NCBI GenBank assembly: GCA_945897515.1
Contig: CAMDFO010000031.1
Coordinates: 1-51,604, forward strand
Direction of reading: 5' to 3'
Origin: Rhodoplanes serenus
GTDB taxonomy: Bacteria > Pseudomonadota > Alphaproteobacteria > Rhizobiales > Xanthobacteraceae
Length of the DNA: 51,604 nt
Shown here piece after piece: positions 18,638 through 26,554 of this stretch. The notes beneath the pieces were generated by a model that saw only the letters and a program-made list of their open reading frames with translations, was not told the DNA's origin and did not search any database. Each line of letters opens with the position of its first letter. The first letter of the stretch is position 1. Position numbers and translations under genes: made by a program.

Positions 18638-20581
18638 TCACCCGCGCGTCAGCTCGGAAAGCGCGCGGCTGAGCTCGTGCATCTGATAGGGCTTCCGGAG
18701 GATCGGGAAGTCTGTGCGGACGTTCTGCGCGGCCTCGCTGTAGCCGGTGGCCAGCAGGATCGGCAGGCGGGGGTGGTTCTGCCTGACGAGGCGCGCGAGC
18801 CCGAGTCCGTCCAGGCGGCCGGGCATCACGATGTCGCTCAGGATCACGTCGATCCCGTTGTTCTCGATCTCCTGGAGCGCGGCCTCGGCGTTCGGTACCC
18901 ATCGGACCGAATAGCCAAGCTGTTCGAGAAGCCCGGTGCTCGCGTTCGCGACCTCGGGATTGTCTTCGACCAGGAGTACGGTTCCGGTTTGCGTCCGCGC
19001 TGTGGCGGTCTCGCCGGTCGCGGTGCTGGTCGGACCGCCGGCCGAGCGCGGCAGGTAGATCGTCAGCGTCGTACCCTTTCCAAGCGTGCTGGCGATTTCC
19101 ACCGTCCCGCCCGCCTGATGCGCAAACCCGTGCACCTGCGAAAGTCCAAGCCCGGTGCCCTTGCCGACCTGTTTGGTGGTGAAGAACGGGTCGAACACGT
19201 TGGCGATGACATCTGGTGGAATTCCCACCCCGTCGTCCTCCACCGTGATGGCGACATAGTCGCCGCGAGCATCGACCATGCTCTCTGCGATTGAGGTGTT
19301 CCTGGCGGTGATCGTCACCGCACCCCCGTCGGGCAGGGCGTCGCGCGCGTTGACGGCAAGATTGACCAGCGCGATCTCAAACTCGCCGACGTCGACGGTG
19401 ACCGGCCATACGTCCGGCGCGATGTCGATCGCCAACTTGACGTTGCTGCCGAGGCCGCTCGTCAACACCCCTCGGATCGCTTCCATCTGGTAGCGCAGAT
19501 CGATTGGCTCCGGGTTGACCTGCTGCCGGCGGGAAAACGTCAGCAGTTGACGAGTCAACGCGGCGCCGCGTTGTGCCGCAAGCTCGATGGCGTTGGCGGC
19601 GCGTACCGCCTTCGGATCCTGCGCGGCGACCTTTTTCAGGGTGGCAATGTTGCCGGTCACGATCATGAGCAGGTTGTTGAAATCATGGGCCACGCCGCCG
19701 GTGAGCTGGCCGAGCGCATCCATCTTCTGGGATTCGGCGAGTTGCCGCTGGACTTTTTCGAGGGCGGATTGCGCCTCGCGGCGCTCGCTGATATCGCGCG
19801 TGATCTTCGCAAAGCCGATCAACTCGCCGGCCTCGTTGCGGATCGGATCGATGACGACGCTCGCCCAGAAGAACGAACCGTCCTTGCGGACGCGCCAGCC
19901 TTCCTCCTCATAACGGCCGGCTTCCCGCGCGATCGAGAGCGCCCGCGCCGGCCGTCCGGCGTCCTGATCCGACGCCGTGTAGAATCGCGAGAAATGCTGT
20001 CCAATGATCTCTTCCGGCGTGTAGCCCTTGATCCGCTGTCCGCCCGCGTTCCAGCTCGATACCTGGCCCATGGGATCGAGCATGTAGAGCGCGTAGTCGG
20101 TGACGCCGCTGACGAGCAGCTGGAAGTGGCGCTCGCTGTCCTGCAACGCGCTCTGCGCCGACTGCCGTTCGGTGACGTCGCGGGTGATTTTGGCGTAGCC
20201 GATCAGCGCTCCGTTTTCATAGAGCGGGTCGATCAGGACGGAGGCGAGAAACCGGGTGCCATCCTTGCGAACCCGCCACCCCTCCGCGTCGAATTTTCCT
20301 GCCCGGCGCGCCGTCTCAAGCGCCCGGGCCGGCATCCCGGCCGCGCGGTCTTCGGGTGTGTAGAAAAGGCCGAAGTGCTTGCCGACGATTTCGTCGTGGG
20401 AATAGCCCTTGATCTGCTCGGCGCCGGCATTCCAGTTGGTCACGATACCGTTCGGGTCGAGCATATAGATGGCGTAGTCCACCACGCCTTCGACCAGCAG
20501 CCGGAAGCCGCGCTCGCTCTCGAAAAGCTGCTTTGACGACTTACGGGACGTTTTACCGGGCGTGGCCCGTTTTTTTGGCAT
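18638..20581 (-). CDS. Soluble hybrid histidine kinase: PAS-PAS-HisKA-HATPase-REC
   Basis: A 647-residue cytoplasmic sensor kinase without membrane segments. PAS1 spans about 22-140 and PAS2 about 148-270; they are clear duplicates (FNAG-like NWNAGAEQIKGY/SWNAGGQRIKGY and GWRVRKDG in both). The phosphorylated His299 lies in GGVAHDFNNLL. The ATPase domain shows the N box (VNLAVNARDA), G1 (VEDDGVGIPPDV), F box (FDPFFTTK) and G2 (GKGTGLGLSQV). The C-terminal receiver (about 533-645) has acidic VLLVEDN, phosphoacceptor Asp583 (LSDIVMP) and Lys630 (LRKPY). The signal is unknown; no DNA-binding regulator is adjacent. Confidence 0.93.
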   Translation of the reverse strand: MPKKRATPGKTSRKSSKQLFESERGFRLLVEGVVDYAIYMLDPNGIVTNWNAGAEQIKGYSHDEIVGKHFGLFYTPEDRAAGMPARALETARRAGKFDAEGWRVRKDGTRFLASVLIDPLYENGALIGYAKITRDVTERQSAQSALQDSERHFQLLVSGVTDYALYMLDPMGQVSSWNAGGQRIKGYTPEEIIGQHFSRFYTASDQDAGRPARALSIAREAGRYEEEGWRVRKDGSFFWASVVIDPIRNEAGELIGFAKITRDISERREAQSALEKVQRQLAESQKMDALGQLTGGVAHDFNNLLMIVTGNIATLKKVAAQDPKAVRAANAIELAAQRGAALTRQLLTFSRRQQVNPEPIDLRYQMEAIRGVLTSGLGSNVKLAIDIAPDVWPVTVDVGEFEIALVNLAVNARDALPDGGAVTITARNTSIAESMVDARGDYVAITVEDDGVGIPPDVIANVFDPFFTTKQVGKGTGLGLSQVHGFAHQAGGTVEIASTLGKGTTLTIYLPRSAGGPTSTATGETATARTQTGTVLLVEDNPEVANASTGLLEQLGYSVRWVPNAEAALQEIENNGIDVILSDIVMPGRLDGLGLARLVRQNHPRLPILLATGYSEAAQNVRTDFPILRKPYQMHELSRALSELTRG

Positions 20582-20868
20582 TCAGAAAACCAACCCCGCT
20601 GCCCAACCCTGGGAAACCCTTGCACTCTGGAAAAGTTCCGCTTGCGTCTGGCGATCCCAGTGGCTTGAGCACCATGACGGACCACGGACGGTTGTCCTAG
20701 AACAAAACCACAACAGAGCGACCCCGCGAAATATGCAGCAGGGTCCGCTATTCCCGTTTGCGGCATCACGCCGCGTGGGCCGGGAGGCGCTTCAGTTGCT
20801 GGGGGCGTCGATTAGAGTCGCGGCGCTTTGCGGCCGGCAGGCCGATTGACCAGAGGGGGGCACGACCC

Positions 20869-21336
20869 ATGTCCATGAACAATGCGAACTCATCGTCATC
20901 GTGGATGACGCACACCGACCGCCTCGCGGCGCAGTGGCAGGACGCGATCCTGCTGATCGGCCGCGTGCTGCTCGGCTGGATTTTCATCAGCAGCGGATTC
21001 CGCAAGCTCATGGACATTCCGGCGTTCGTTGCCACCATGCCGCGGCGCGGCCTGCCAAGCTTCCTGGGCTACATCGCGCCGTTCGTGGAGTTTTTCGGCG
21101 GCATAGCGCTGGTGGTCGGCTTCGCCACCCGCTACGCGGCGCTGCTGATGCTGCTGTTCCTGATCATCGCCACTTTCAGCTCGCACCGCTATTGGAGTTA
21201 TCCGGAAGCGCAGCAGGCCAACCAGAGCAGCCATTTCTGGAAGAACGTCTCGATGATGGGCGGCACCGTGCTGCTGTTCATCACCGGCGCCGGACGCTAC
21301 GCCGTCGACCGGATGCTGCTGCGGCGCACTGTTTGA
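20869..21336 (+). CDS. DoxX-family membrane protein (copy 1)
   Basis: A 155-residue protein with four hydrophobic helices: LLIGRVLLGWIFISSGF, the IAPFVEFFGGIALVVGF pair, YAALLMLLFLIIATF and MGGTVLLFITGAG. The GWIFISSGFRKLMD and FFGGIALVVG motifs are those of the DoxX family (thiosulfate:quinone oxidoreductase small-subunit relatives, with many members of unknown role). The start at 20869 follows AGAGGGGGG. The 287 bases separating it from the divergent kinase gene hold no clear promoter or structure. A second DoxX gene follows 139 bases downstream. Confidence 0.85.
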   Translation: MSMNNANSSSSWMTHTDRLAAQWQDAILLIGRVLLGWIFISSGFRKLMDIPAFVATMPRRGLPSFLGYIAPFVEFFGGIALVVGFATRYAALLMLLFLIIATFSSHRYWSYPEAQQANQSSHFWKNVSMMGGTVLLFITGAGRYAVDRMLLRRTV

Positions 21337-21475
21337 CGATCTCAAGTGTGCAGACAGGGCCCATTGGCGCATGGGCAGCGCAAATGACCCTCCGTGCCTG
21401 CTGTAAACGTCCTCTGCCGCAGTTATCATGGCGCCAATAACAACAACGATATTGCTATCAAAGAGGGAGGACGCC

Positions 21476-21928
21476 ATGGCCGACACACAGGCTGAACCAC
21501 GACTTCTGCTGCCGTTTCTCAAGCCGTTCTACGATCATGCCGTTCCGCTGTCCTGGCTGGTGCTGCGCGTCGGCTGCGGCTGGGTGCTGCTGGTGCACGG
21601 CTGGGGCAAGATTTCGCGCGGACCGGACGCCTACGTGAAGGCGTTCGTCGAACAGGGCTTTGACCCGGCGCTGCCGTGGATTTACGCGGCGACGTTCATC
21701 GAGTTCTTCGGCGCCATTGCGATCATCCTCGGGCTGTTCACGCGCTTCTTTGCGGCGGCGCTGGCGGTCGAGATGCTGATCATCACCGGACTCTATTGGC
21801 CGAACGGCTTCTCCTGGCTGCGTCGCGGCTACGAGTTCACGCTGCTATGGGGCTTCGTCGCGACAGCCATCGCGCTGCGTGGCGGCGGGCCATATTCGCT
21901 CGACCGCAAGCTCGGGGTCGAGCTTTAG
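21476..21928 (+). CDS. DoxX-family membrane protein (copy 2)
   Basis: A 150-residue DoxX relative with the motifs LRVGCGWVLLVHGWGKI and FIEFFGAIAIILGLFTRFFA and four membrane helices. It differs enough from copy 1 that the duplication is old. GAGGGAGGACGCC precedes the ATG at 21476; the in-frame ATG at 21428 has no such site. Its stop codon is separated by one base from the stop of the convergent ABC transporter gene, leaving no room for a separate terminator. Its molecular role is unknown. Confidence 0.85.
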   Translation: MADTQAEPRLLLPFLKPFYDHAVPLSWLVLRVGCGWVLLVHGWGKISRGPDAYVKAFVEQGFDPALPWIYAATFIEFFGAIAIILGLFTRFFAAALAVEMLIITGLYWPNGFSWLRRGYEFTLLWGFVATAIALRGGGPYSLDRKLGVEL

Positions 21929-21929
21929 G

Positions 21930-23768
21930 CTACGGCGCGCCCTGCAATTGCAGCTTGGCGAGCCTTGCATAAAGCCCGCCGCGCACGACCAGGCTCTCGT
22001 GCGTGCCTTCCTCGACGATGCGGCCCTGGTCCAGCACCAGGATGCGGTCGCAGGACAGCACGGTGGCGAGCCGGTGCGCGATGACCAGCGTGGTGCGGTC
22101 CTGCATCAGGCGCGCCAGCGCCTTCTGCACCAGCGTCTCGCTCTCGGCGTCGAGCGATGACGTGGCCTCGTCGAGCAGCAGCAGCGGCGCGCGGCGCAGG
22201 ATCGCGCGCGCGATCGCGATGCGCTGGCGCTGTCCGCCGGACAGCGTCACGCCGCGCTCGCCGATGAGCGTGTCGTAGCCCTGCGGCAGCTTGCCGATGA
22301 ATTCGGTGGCAGCCGCAGCCTGCGCGGCATGTTCGATCTGGGCATCGGACGCGTCCGGCCGGCCGAACCGGATGTTGTCGCGCACCGAGCTTGCGAAGAT
22401 CGCGGTCTCCTGCGGCACCAGCGCGATCCGGCGGCGCAGCTCGCGCGGGTCGGCGGCTTCGAGCGCGACGCCGTCGAACGTCACCGCGCCGGCCGAGGGA
22501 TCGTAGAACCGCAGGATCAGATGAAAGATTGTGCTCTTGCCGGCGCCCGAGGGACCGACGATCGCGACCTTCTCGCCGGGCCGCACGTGGAACGACACGC
22601 CATGCAATGCGGAGGTTTCCGCGCGCGTCGGATAGGCGAAGTGCACGTCGTCGAATGCGATCTCGCCGCGCCCCGGTACCGGCAGCGCGACCGGACGCGC
22701 CGGCGGCTGGATCGCGGACCGCACGTGCAGGATTTCGAACAGCCGCTCGGCCGCACCGGAAGCCGCCGCGATCTCGCCCCACACCTGGCCGAGCTCTCCG
22801 AGGCCGCCGGCCGCGAGCACCGCATAGAGCACGAATTGCGACAGCCGCCCCGCCGTCATCTGCCCGGCCAGCACGTCCTGCGCGCCGATCCAGAGCACGA
22901 CCACCACGCTCGAAAACACCAGGAAGATGCCGATGGCGGTCAGCACCGCGCGGGCCCGCGTGGAGTCGCGGGCTGCGCGATAGGCGCTCTCGACCGCACC
23001 GCCGAAGCGCTCGCGCGCGGCCTGCTCGTGGGTGAAAGCCTGAAGCGTGCGGACCGCGCCGATCTGCTCTCCGGCATAGGCCGACGCGCCGGCCAGCGTG
23101 TCCTGCGCTGCGCGCGAACGCCGGCGTACCGAACGGCCGAACCCGACCAGCGGCAGCACGATCAGCGGGATCGCGCCGAGCACGAACGCCGAAAGCTTGG
23201 GACTGGTCGCCACCATCATGACGGCGGCGCCGACGAACAGCACCAGGTTGCGGAGCGCGATCGACACCGAGGCGCCGACCGCGGATTTGATCTGGGTGGT
23301 GTCGCCGGTCAGCCGCGACAGCAGCTCGCCGCTCTGCGCCTTGTCGAAGAAGGCCGGCGACAGCGAAGCGAGATGGCCGAACACTTCGGACCGCAAATCG
23401 GCCACGATGCGCTCGCCGAGCGTGGTCACGAGGTAATAGCGCAAGGCGCTTGCGCCCGCGAGCACCGCGACCACGAGGACCATGACGGCGAAATAGCTGT
23501 CGATCAGTTCGATGCCTTCGGCCGAGAAGCCGTGGTCGATCATGCGGCGCACCGCGATCGGCACCGCCAGCGTCGCGAGCGCGGCCACCACCAGCGCGAT
23601 GAGCGCTGCGATGACGCGGTTCCGGTAGCGCAGCACGTAAGGCAGGAGCAGCTTCAGCGGCTCGATCTTGACCTTGCGGGTGGTTCCCGGCGCATCGACC
23701 GCGGCCGCGGCTTCGGCGCGTGCCGACAGAACGGCCCCGCGCTCTCCGCTTCCGGCCCTGTCGTTCAT
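21930..23768 (-). CDS. ABC exporter half-transporter (MsbA-like)
   Basis: A 612-residue fused permease-ATPase that would act as a homodimer to export a lipid, drug or peptide across the inner membrane. Membrane helices occupy about residues 40-325 (six segments). The ATPase domain has Walker [10 protein letters not shown] (405-413), Q-loop VPQE, signature LSGGQRQR (509-516), Walker [10 protein letters not shown] (529-537) and the H-loop IAHR. The start at 23768 is chosen because AGAGGCAATGGGGC precedes it and the longer frame overlaps the rpmE promoter. Substrate cannot be inferred from the neighbours. It is divergent from rpmE. Confidence 0.92.
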   Translation of the reverse strand: MNDRAGSGERGAVLSARAEAAAAVDAPGTTRKVKIEPLKLLLPYVLRYRNRVIAALIALVVAALATLAVPIAVRRMIDHGFSAEGIELIDSYFAVMVLVVAVLAGASALRYYLVTTLGERIVADLRSEVFGHLASLSPAFFDKAQSGELLSRLTGDTTQIKSAVGASVSIALRNLVLFVGAAVMMVATSPKLSAFVLGAIPLIVLPLVGFGRSVRRRSRAAQDTLAGASAYAGEQIGAVRTLQAFTHEQAARERFGGAVESAYRAARDSTRARAVLTAIGIFLVFSSVVVVLWIGAQDVLAGQMTAGRLSQFVLYAVLAAGGLGELGQVWGEIAAASGAAERLFEILHVRSAIQPPARPVALPVPGRGEIAFDDVHFAYPTRAETSALHGVSFHVRPGEKVAIVGPSGAGKSTIFHLILRFYDPSAGAVTFDGVALEAADPRELRRRIALVPQETAIFASSVRDNIRFGRPDASDAQIEHAAQAAAATEFIGKLPQGYDTLIGERGVTLSGGQRQRIAIARAILRRAPLLLLDEATSSLDAESETLVQKALARLMQDRTTLVIAHRLATVLSCDRILVLDQGRIVEEGTHESLVVRGGLYARLAKLQLQGAP

Positions 23769-23836
23769 GCCCCATTGCCTCTTTTCCGCCGGACAATGCC
23801 CGCCCGGAGGGCAGGAGGCAATTGCGATGGAAGCGC

Positions 23837-23865
23837 TTGTCCGGCCCGGCCTCGTCCTGTATAGA
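23837..23865 (+). promoter_or_regulatory. Sigma-70-type promoter for rpmE
   Basis: TTGTCC at 23837-23842 and TATAGA at 23860-23865 are separated by exactly 17 bases, 55 bases ahead of the rpmE start. The match to the housekeeping consensus is good for this GC-rich genome. Confidence 0.55.
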
Positions 23866-23920
23866 ACCGCCCAATTCCCATGAAATTCCAACGGCGCGCG
23901 CGGTCGCGCGGGACATCAAA

Positions 23921-24151
23921 ATGAAGCCTGATCTGCACCCGGACTATCACACCATCACCGTCCAGATGACGGACGGCTCGACCTTCACCACCCGCACAAC
24001 CTGGGGCAAGAAGGGCGACGTGCTGCACCTGGACATCGACCCCAAGGTTCACCCGGCCTGGACCGGCGGTCAGCAGCAGCTGATGGACCGCGGCGGCCGG
24101 CTGTCGCGCTTCCAGAAGAAGTTCGCCAACCTCGGCCTCGACAAGAAGTAA
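23921..24151 (+). CDS. rpmE: 50S ribosomal protein L31
   Basis: A 76-residue large-subunit protein beginning [20 protein letters not shown] and ending [13 protein letters not shown]. It contains no cysteine, so it is the zinc-independent (C-) form of L31, the usual form in alphaproteobacteria. The start is the ATG at 23921; earlier in-frame ATGs lie in the promoter region. A good promoter precedes it and a strong intrinsic terminator follows 21 bases after the stop, making it a one-gene unit. Confidence 0.96.
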   Translation: MKPDLHPDYHTITVQMTDGSTFTTRTTWGKKGDVLHLDIDPKVHPAWTGGQQQLMDRGGRLSRFQKKFANLGLDKK

Positions 24152-24172
24152 GCTTCGGCATCGTCCGGAATG

Positions 24173-24200
24173 AAAAACCCCCGCTTGCGCGGGGGTTTTT
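24173..24200. terminator. Intrinsic terminator of rpmE (bidirectional)
   Basis: CCCCCGC pairs with GCGGGGG around a tiny loop, flanked by five A on the left and five T on the right. The symmetry lets it work on both strands, ending rpmE from the left and rcdA from the right. Confidence 0.92.
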
Positions 24201-24233
24201 GCTTTTTGTTCTGTTTGACACCCTTGAATTCGT

Positions 24234-24761
24234 TTATCGCCCGTCGGTCTCGAATGCGGCCTTGAGCAGCCCGAGCTGGCGCTCGACCGGGTTTCCGACC
24301 CGGGGATGATCCGGCGCAATCGACGGCGCGTATATGTTGGCGTCGAGGCGGCGGACCTGGTCGTTGAGCTTCTTGGAGCGCGCGATCAGGTCGCGCAGCT
24401 TTTCCGGAAGTGCCTTGATAGCGTCCGGGTCGCCCGGTTCCCCGGCGGACAGCTTGACCTTGGTCTTTTCCTTGTTGGCCTGGGCGAGCGACATCTCGCC
24501 TTCCTTCACCGCGCGATGCAGCAGCAGCCATGACGCGAGCTGCATCAGCCGCGTCGTCAACCGCATGCTCTCGGTGGCGTAGGAGAGCGCCGCGCTGCGC
24601 TCCAGTTTCTTGGATTCTTGTCGGCCGGGGCCATCGAGATAGGCCGCGGTCTCCTCGACCAAGCCCATGCCGTCGCGAAACAGCGTGGCAAACGCCTGTG
24701 AACTGGCGAGCTTCTCGCCGAAGGACACAGGTGCGCCTTCGTTAACCGAACGCTCTTTCAT
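24234..24761 (-). CDS. rcdA: RcdA-family (DUF1465) protease adaptor
   Basis: A 175-residue protein of the family of Caulobacter RcdA, the adaptor that helps ClpXP degrade the master regulator CtrA and other cell-cycle proteins. The family core is very clear at residues 32-90: GLVEETAAYLDGPGRQESKK, ATESMRLTTRLMQLASWLL and HRAVKEGEM. The C-terminal ERQLGLLKAAF is also conserved. The start at 24761 follows a GAGGCG stretch. Upstream on the same strand lies a candidate small RNA whose promoter carries a CtrA box (25007-25021), so readthrough past its terminator could place rcdA under CtrA control. An imperfect palindrome, GTTTACAAAATGGTAAC, lies at 24835-24851. Confidence 0.9.
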   Translation of the reverse strand: MKERSVNEGAPVSFGEKLASSQAFATLFRDGMGLVEETAAYLDGPGRQESKKLERSAALSYATESMRLTTRLMQLASWLLLHRAVKEGEMSLAQANKEKTKVKLSAGEPGDPDAIKALPEKLRDLIARSKKLNDQVRRLDANIYAPSIAPDHPRVGNPVERQLGLLKAAFETDGR

Positions 24762-24887
24762 GCAATCACGCCTCACCCCAACGGGGCGGACATTGCCCCC
24801 CGTCGTGCAGGCTGTCCAGCAACCCCGCCACAAAGTTTACAAAATGGTAACTTTCCGGAAGGGTTGCGATGACCCGAAATGACACAG

Positions 24888-24916
24888 AAAAAAAGAGCCG
24901 CCGTTTCCGGCGGCTC
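24888..24916 (-). terminator. Intrinsic terminator of the candidate small RNA
   Basis: Perfect 8-bp GC-rich stem (24895-24902 with 24909-24916), loop of six, then seven consecutive U on the minus strand (A-run 24888-24894). It is strand-specific: the plus strand has no T-run after it. Confidence 0.88.
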
Positions 24917-24982
24917 AAAGGTGATAACAGGGAGGCGTCAAACAGAGTGGACAGGAGCCACTCAACGTCCATGAAGATGGAC
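24888..24982 (-). ncRNA. Candidate CtrA-controlled trans-acting small RNA
   Basis: On the minus strand this ~95-nt stretch folds into three hairpins. H1 is GTCCAT-CTTC-ATGGAC (24982-24967). H2 is GAGTGG-CTCCTGT-CCACTC (24963-24945), with CUCCU in the loop. An unpaired linker carrying CCUCCC (about 24935-24930) follows, then terminator stem GAGCCGCC/GGCGGCTC (24916-24895) and seven U. Both exposed C-rich motifs are complementary to Shine-Dalgarno sequences, as in many riboregulators. The 5' end is uncertain by about 5 bases. A TATGAT box and a CtrA site lie just upstream. The 324-base gap between rcdA and the DUF1192 gene holds no convincing protein gene. Confidence 0.6.
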
Positions 24983-24983
24983 G

Positions 24984-25021
24984 ATCATAGTAATGAAGGG
25001 GAAAGCTTAACATATGGTTAA
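24984..25021 (-). promoter_or_regulatory. CtrA box and -10 element of the small RNA promoter
   Basis: TTAACATATGGTTAA at 25007-25021 is a perfect TTAA-N7-TTAA CtrA site. On the minus strand its inner half overlaps a -35 position (TGTTAA) 17 bases from TATGAT (24989-24984), the arrangement of CtrA-activated promoters in Caulobacter. A small GCGCGC hairpin at 25026-25043 separates it from the DUF1192 gene. Confidence 0.6.
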
Positions 25022-25085
25022 CGGTGCGCGCGAAATTGCGCGCGCTCGGGTAACTCGATCTACGACGCCGCGACCGGGGCTGCTT

Positions 25086-25280
25086 TCATTTCTTGAAGAA
25101 CAGATCGGCCGCCGACTTCGACGCCTGCTTGGTCGCCATGTTGGCTTCGAGCCGGGCGATTTCCTGCTTCAGCAGCGCGACGCGATCGGTGAGCTCGCCG
25201 ACCGATAGCAACGTCAGATCCTGCCCGATCTCATGGACCAGCTTTTTCTTCGGCTTGTCGTCGTCATCGATGGCCGCCAT
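25086..25280 (-). CDS. DUF1192 small protein
   Basis: A 64-residue acidic-then-basic protein: an N-terminal AAIDDDDKPKKKLVHEIGQD, then a helix LTDRVALLKQEIARLEANM with heptad spacing that suggests a coiled coil. It matches the small DUF1192 family found next to quinone oxidoreductase genes in rhizobia; its function is unknown. The start at 25280 is fixed by GGAGGATCGCC immediately before it. It is divergent from the oxidoreductase at 25380 with about 100 bases between them. Confidence 0.85.
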   Translation of the reverse strand: MAAIDDDDKPKKKLVHEIGQDLTLLSVGELTDRVALLKQEIARLEANMATKQASKSAADLFFKK

Positions 25281-25379
25281 GGCGATCCTCCGCGCTGTCT
25301 GAAAAATAGCTGCGGGCATTGCAGTTGTCACATCAAGCCAGGGCGACTATTCGTCTCCACGACATCGAATGAGGATGAA

Positions 25380-26375
25380 ATGACATTGCCTTCCCGTATG
25401 ACCGCGATTGCCATCCGCTCTCCCGGCGGACCGGAGATGCTGGTGCCCGAGCAGCGCGACGTGCCGACGCCGGGGCCGGGAGAGATCCTGGTCAAGGTCG
25501 TGGCCGCGGGCGTCAATCGTCCCGACGTGAGGCAGCGGCAGGGGACTTATCCGGTGCCCAAGGGCGCGACCGACATTCCCGGCCTCGAGATCGCCGGCGA
25601 GGTGGTGGCGCTGGGCGAAGGCATCCAGCGCTGGAAGCTCGGCGACAAGGTGTGCGCGCTGGTGGTGGGCGGCGGATATGCGGAATATTGCCTGGCCTAT
25701 GAAAGCCACGCATGGCCGGTGCCGCCCGCGCTTTCGATGATCGAAGCCGCGGCGATCCCAGAGACGTTCTTCACCTGCTGGCAGAACATGTTCATGCGCG
25801 CCGAGGTGAACCCGGGCGATTGGGTGCTGGTGCACGGCGGCACCTCGGGCATCGGCACCACGGCGATCATGCTGGCCAAGGCGTTCGGCGCCAAGGTCAT
25901 CACCACCGCGGGCTCGGACGAGAAATGCGCGGCGGCCAGGAAGCTCGGCGCCGACGTGGCGGTGAACTACAAGACCGAGGATTTCGTCGAGGCCACCAAG
26001 AAGGCGACCGGCGGCGCGGGCGCCAACCTGATCGTCGACATCGTCGGCGGCGACTATATCGACCGCAACTACGATGCCGCTGCCGAGAAGGGCACCATCG
26101 CGCAGGTTTCGTTCACCGCGGGGCCGAAGGCCACCGTGAATTTCGCGCGCCTGATGGCCAAACGCCTGACGCACACCGGCTCGACGCTGCGGCCGCGGAC
26201 CGTCGCGGAGAAGGCTGCGATCGTGCGCGGCGCCGAAGAAAAGGTCTGGCCGCTGGTTGCGGCCGGCCGGATCAAGCCGGTGATCGACTCGACCTATCCG
26301 CTGGCGCAGGCCGGCGCGGCCCAGGCGCGGATGGAGACCAGCCAGCACATCGGCAAGATCGTGCTGACCGTCTGA
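25380..26375 (+). CDS. NAD(P)H:quinone oxidoreductase, zinc-independent MDR family (PIG3-like)
   Basis: A 331-residue medium-chain reductase. The N-terminal catalytic domain has VVAAGVNRPDVRQRQGTYPV and lacks the zinc-binding cysteines of alcohol dehydrogenases. The cofactor domain shows the loop VHGGTSGIGTTAIMLAKAFGAKVI followed by TAGSDEKCAAARKLGAD, favouring NADPH. It ends with the dimerising strands VIDSTYPLAQAGAAQARMET typical of the PIG3/p53-induced group. The start at 25380 is set by GAGGATGAA. It probably reduces quinones or enones in a protective role, inferred from the family. Confidence 0.92.
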   Translation: MTLPSRMTAIAIRSPGGPEMLVPEQRDVPTPGPGEILVKVVAAGVNRPDVRQRQGTYPVPKGATDIPGLEIAGEVVALGEGIQRWKLGDKVCALVVGGGYAEYCLAYESHAWPVPPALSMIEAAAIPETFFTCWQNMFMRAEVNPGDWVLVHGGTSGIGTTAIMLAKAFGAKVITTAGSDEKCAAARKLGADVAVNYKTEDFVEATKKATGGAGANLIVDIVGGDYIDRNYDAAAEKGTIAQVSFTAGPKATVNFARLMAKRLTHTGSTLRPRTVAEKAAIVRGAEEKVWPLVAAGRIKPVIDSTYPLAQAGAAQARMETSQHIGKIVLTV

Positions 26376-26483
26376 TGCGCTGTTCCAAGCGTAGGTCCTT
26401 GATCGATATGGTTAAATCCAGCCCGTCGGGCGGCGCGGCGGCCGGCGACATCCTTGCCCTCGGGCGTTGCGGAGGTTACTGAT

Positions 26484-26509
26484 CGGGCCGGGAATGGGGT
26501 GCCGGCCCG
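26484..26509 (+). terminator. 8-bp hairpin ahead of the c-di-GMP gene
   Basis: CGGGCCGG and CCGGCCCG pair perfectly around a 10-base loop, 108 bases after the oxidoreductase stop and 45 bases before the next start. It could end the upstream transcript; there is no U-run. Confidence 0.3.
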
Positions 26510-26554
26510 TTCGCCACATAAGCCGCGAAATGGGCATAATGTTAGGGGTTTCTC

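Noticed and set aside
20582..20868. Hidden gene or RNA in the divergent kinase-doxX gap
   Set aside because: No coding frame with a ribosome site and no terminator-ended hairpin series was found; it is probably just the two promoters.
24766..24972. Protein gene of 68 codons on the minus strand between rcdA and the DUF1192 gene
   Set aside because: It runs through the hairpins and the terminator of the small RNA candidate, has no ribosome site and would overlap the rcdA start region.
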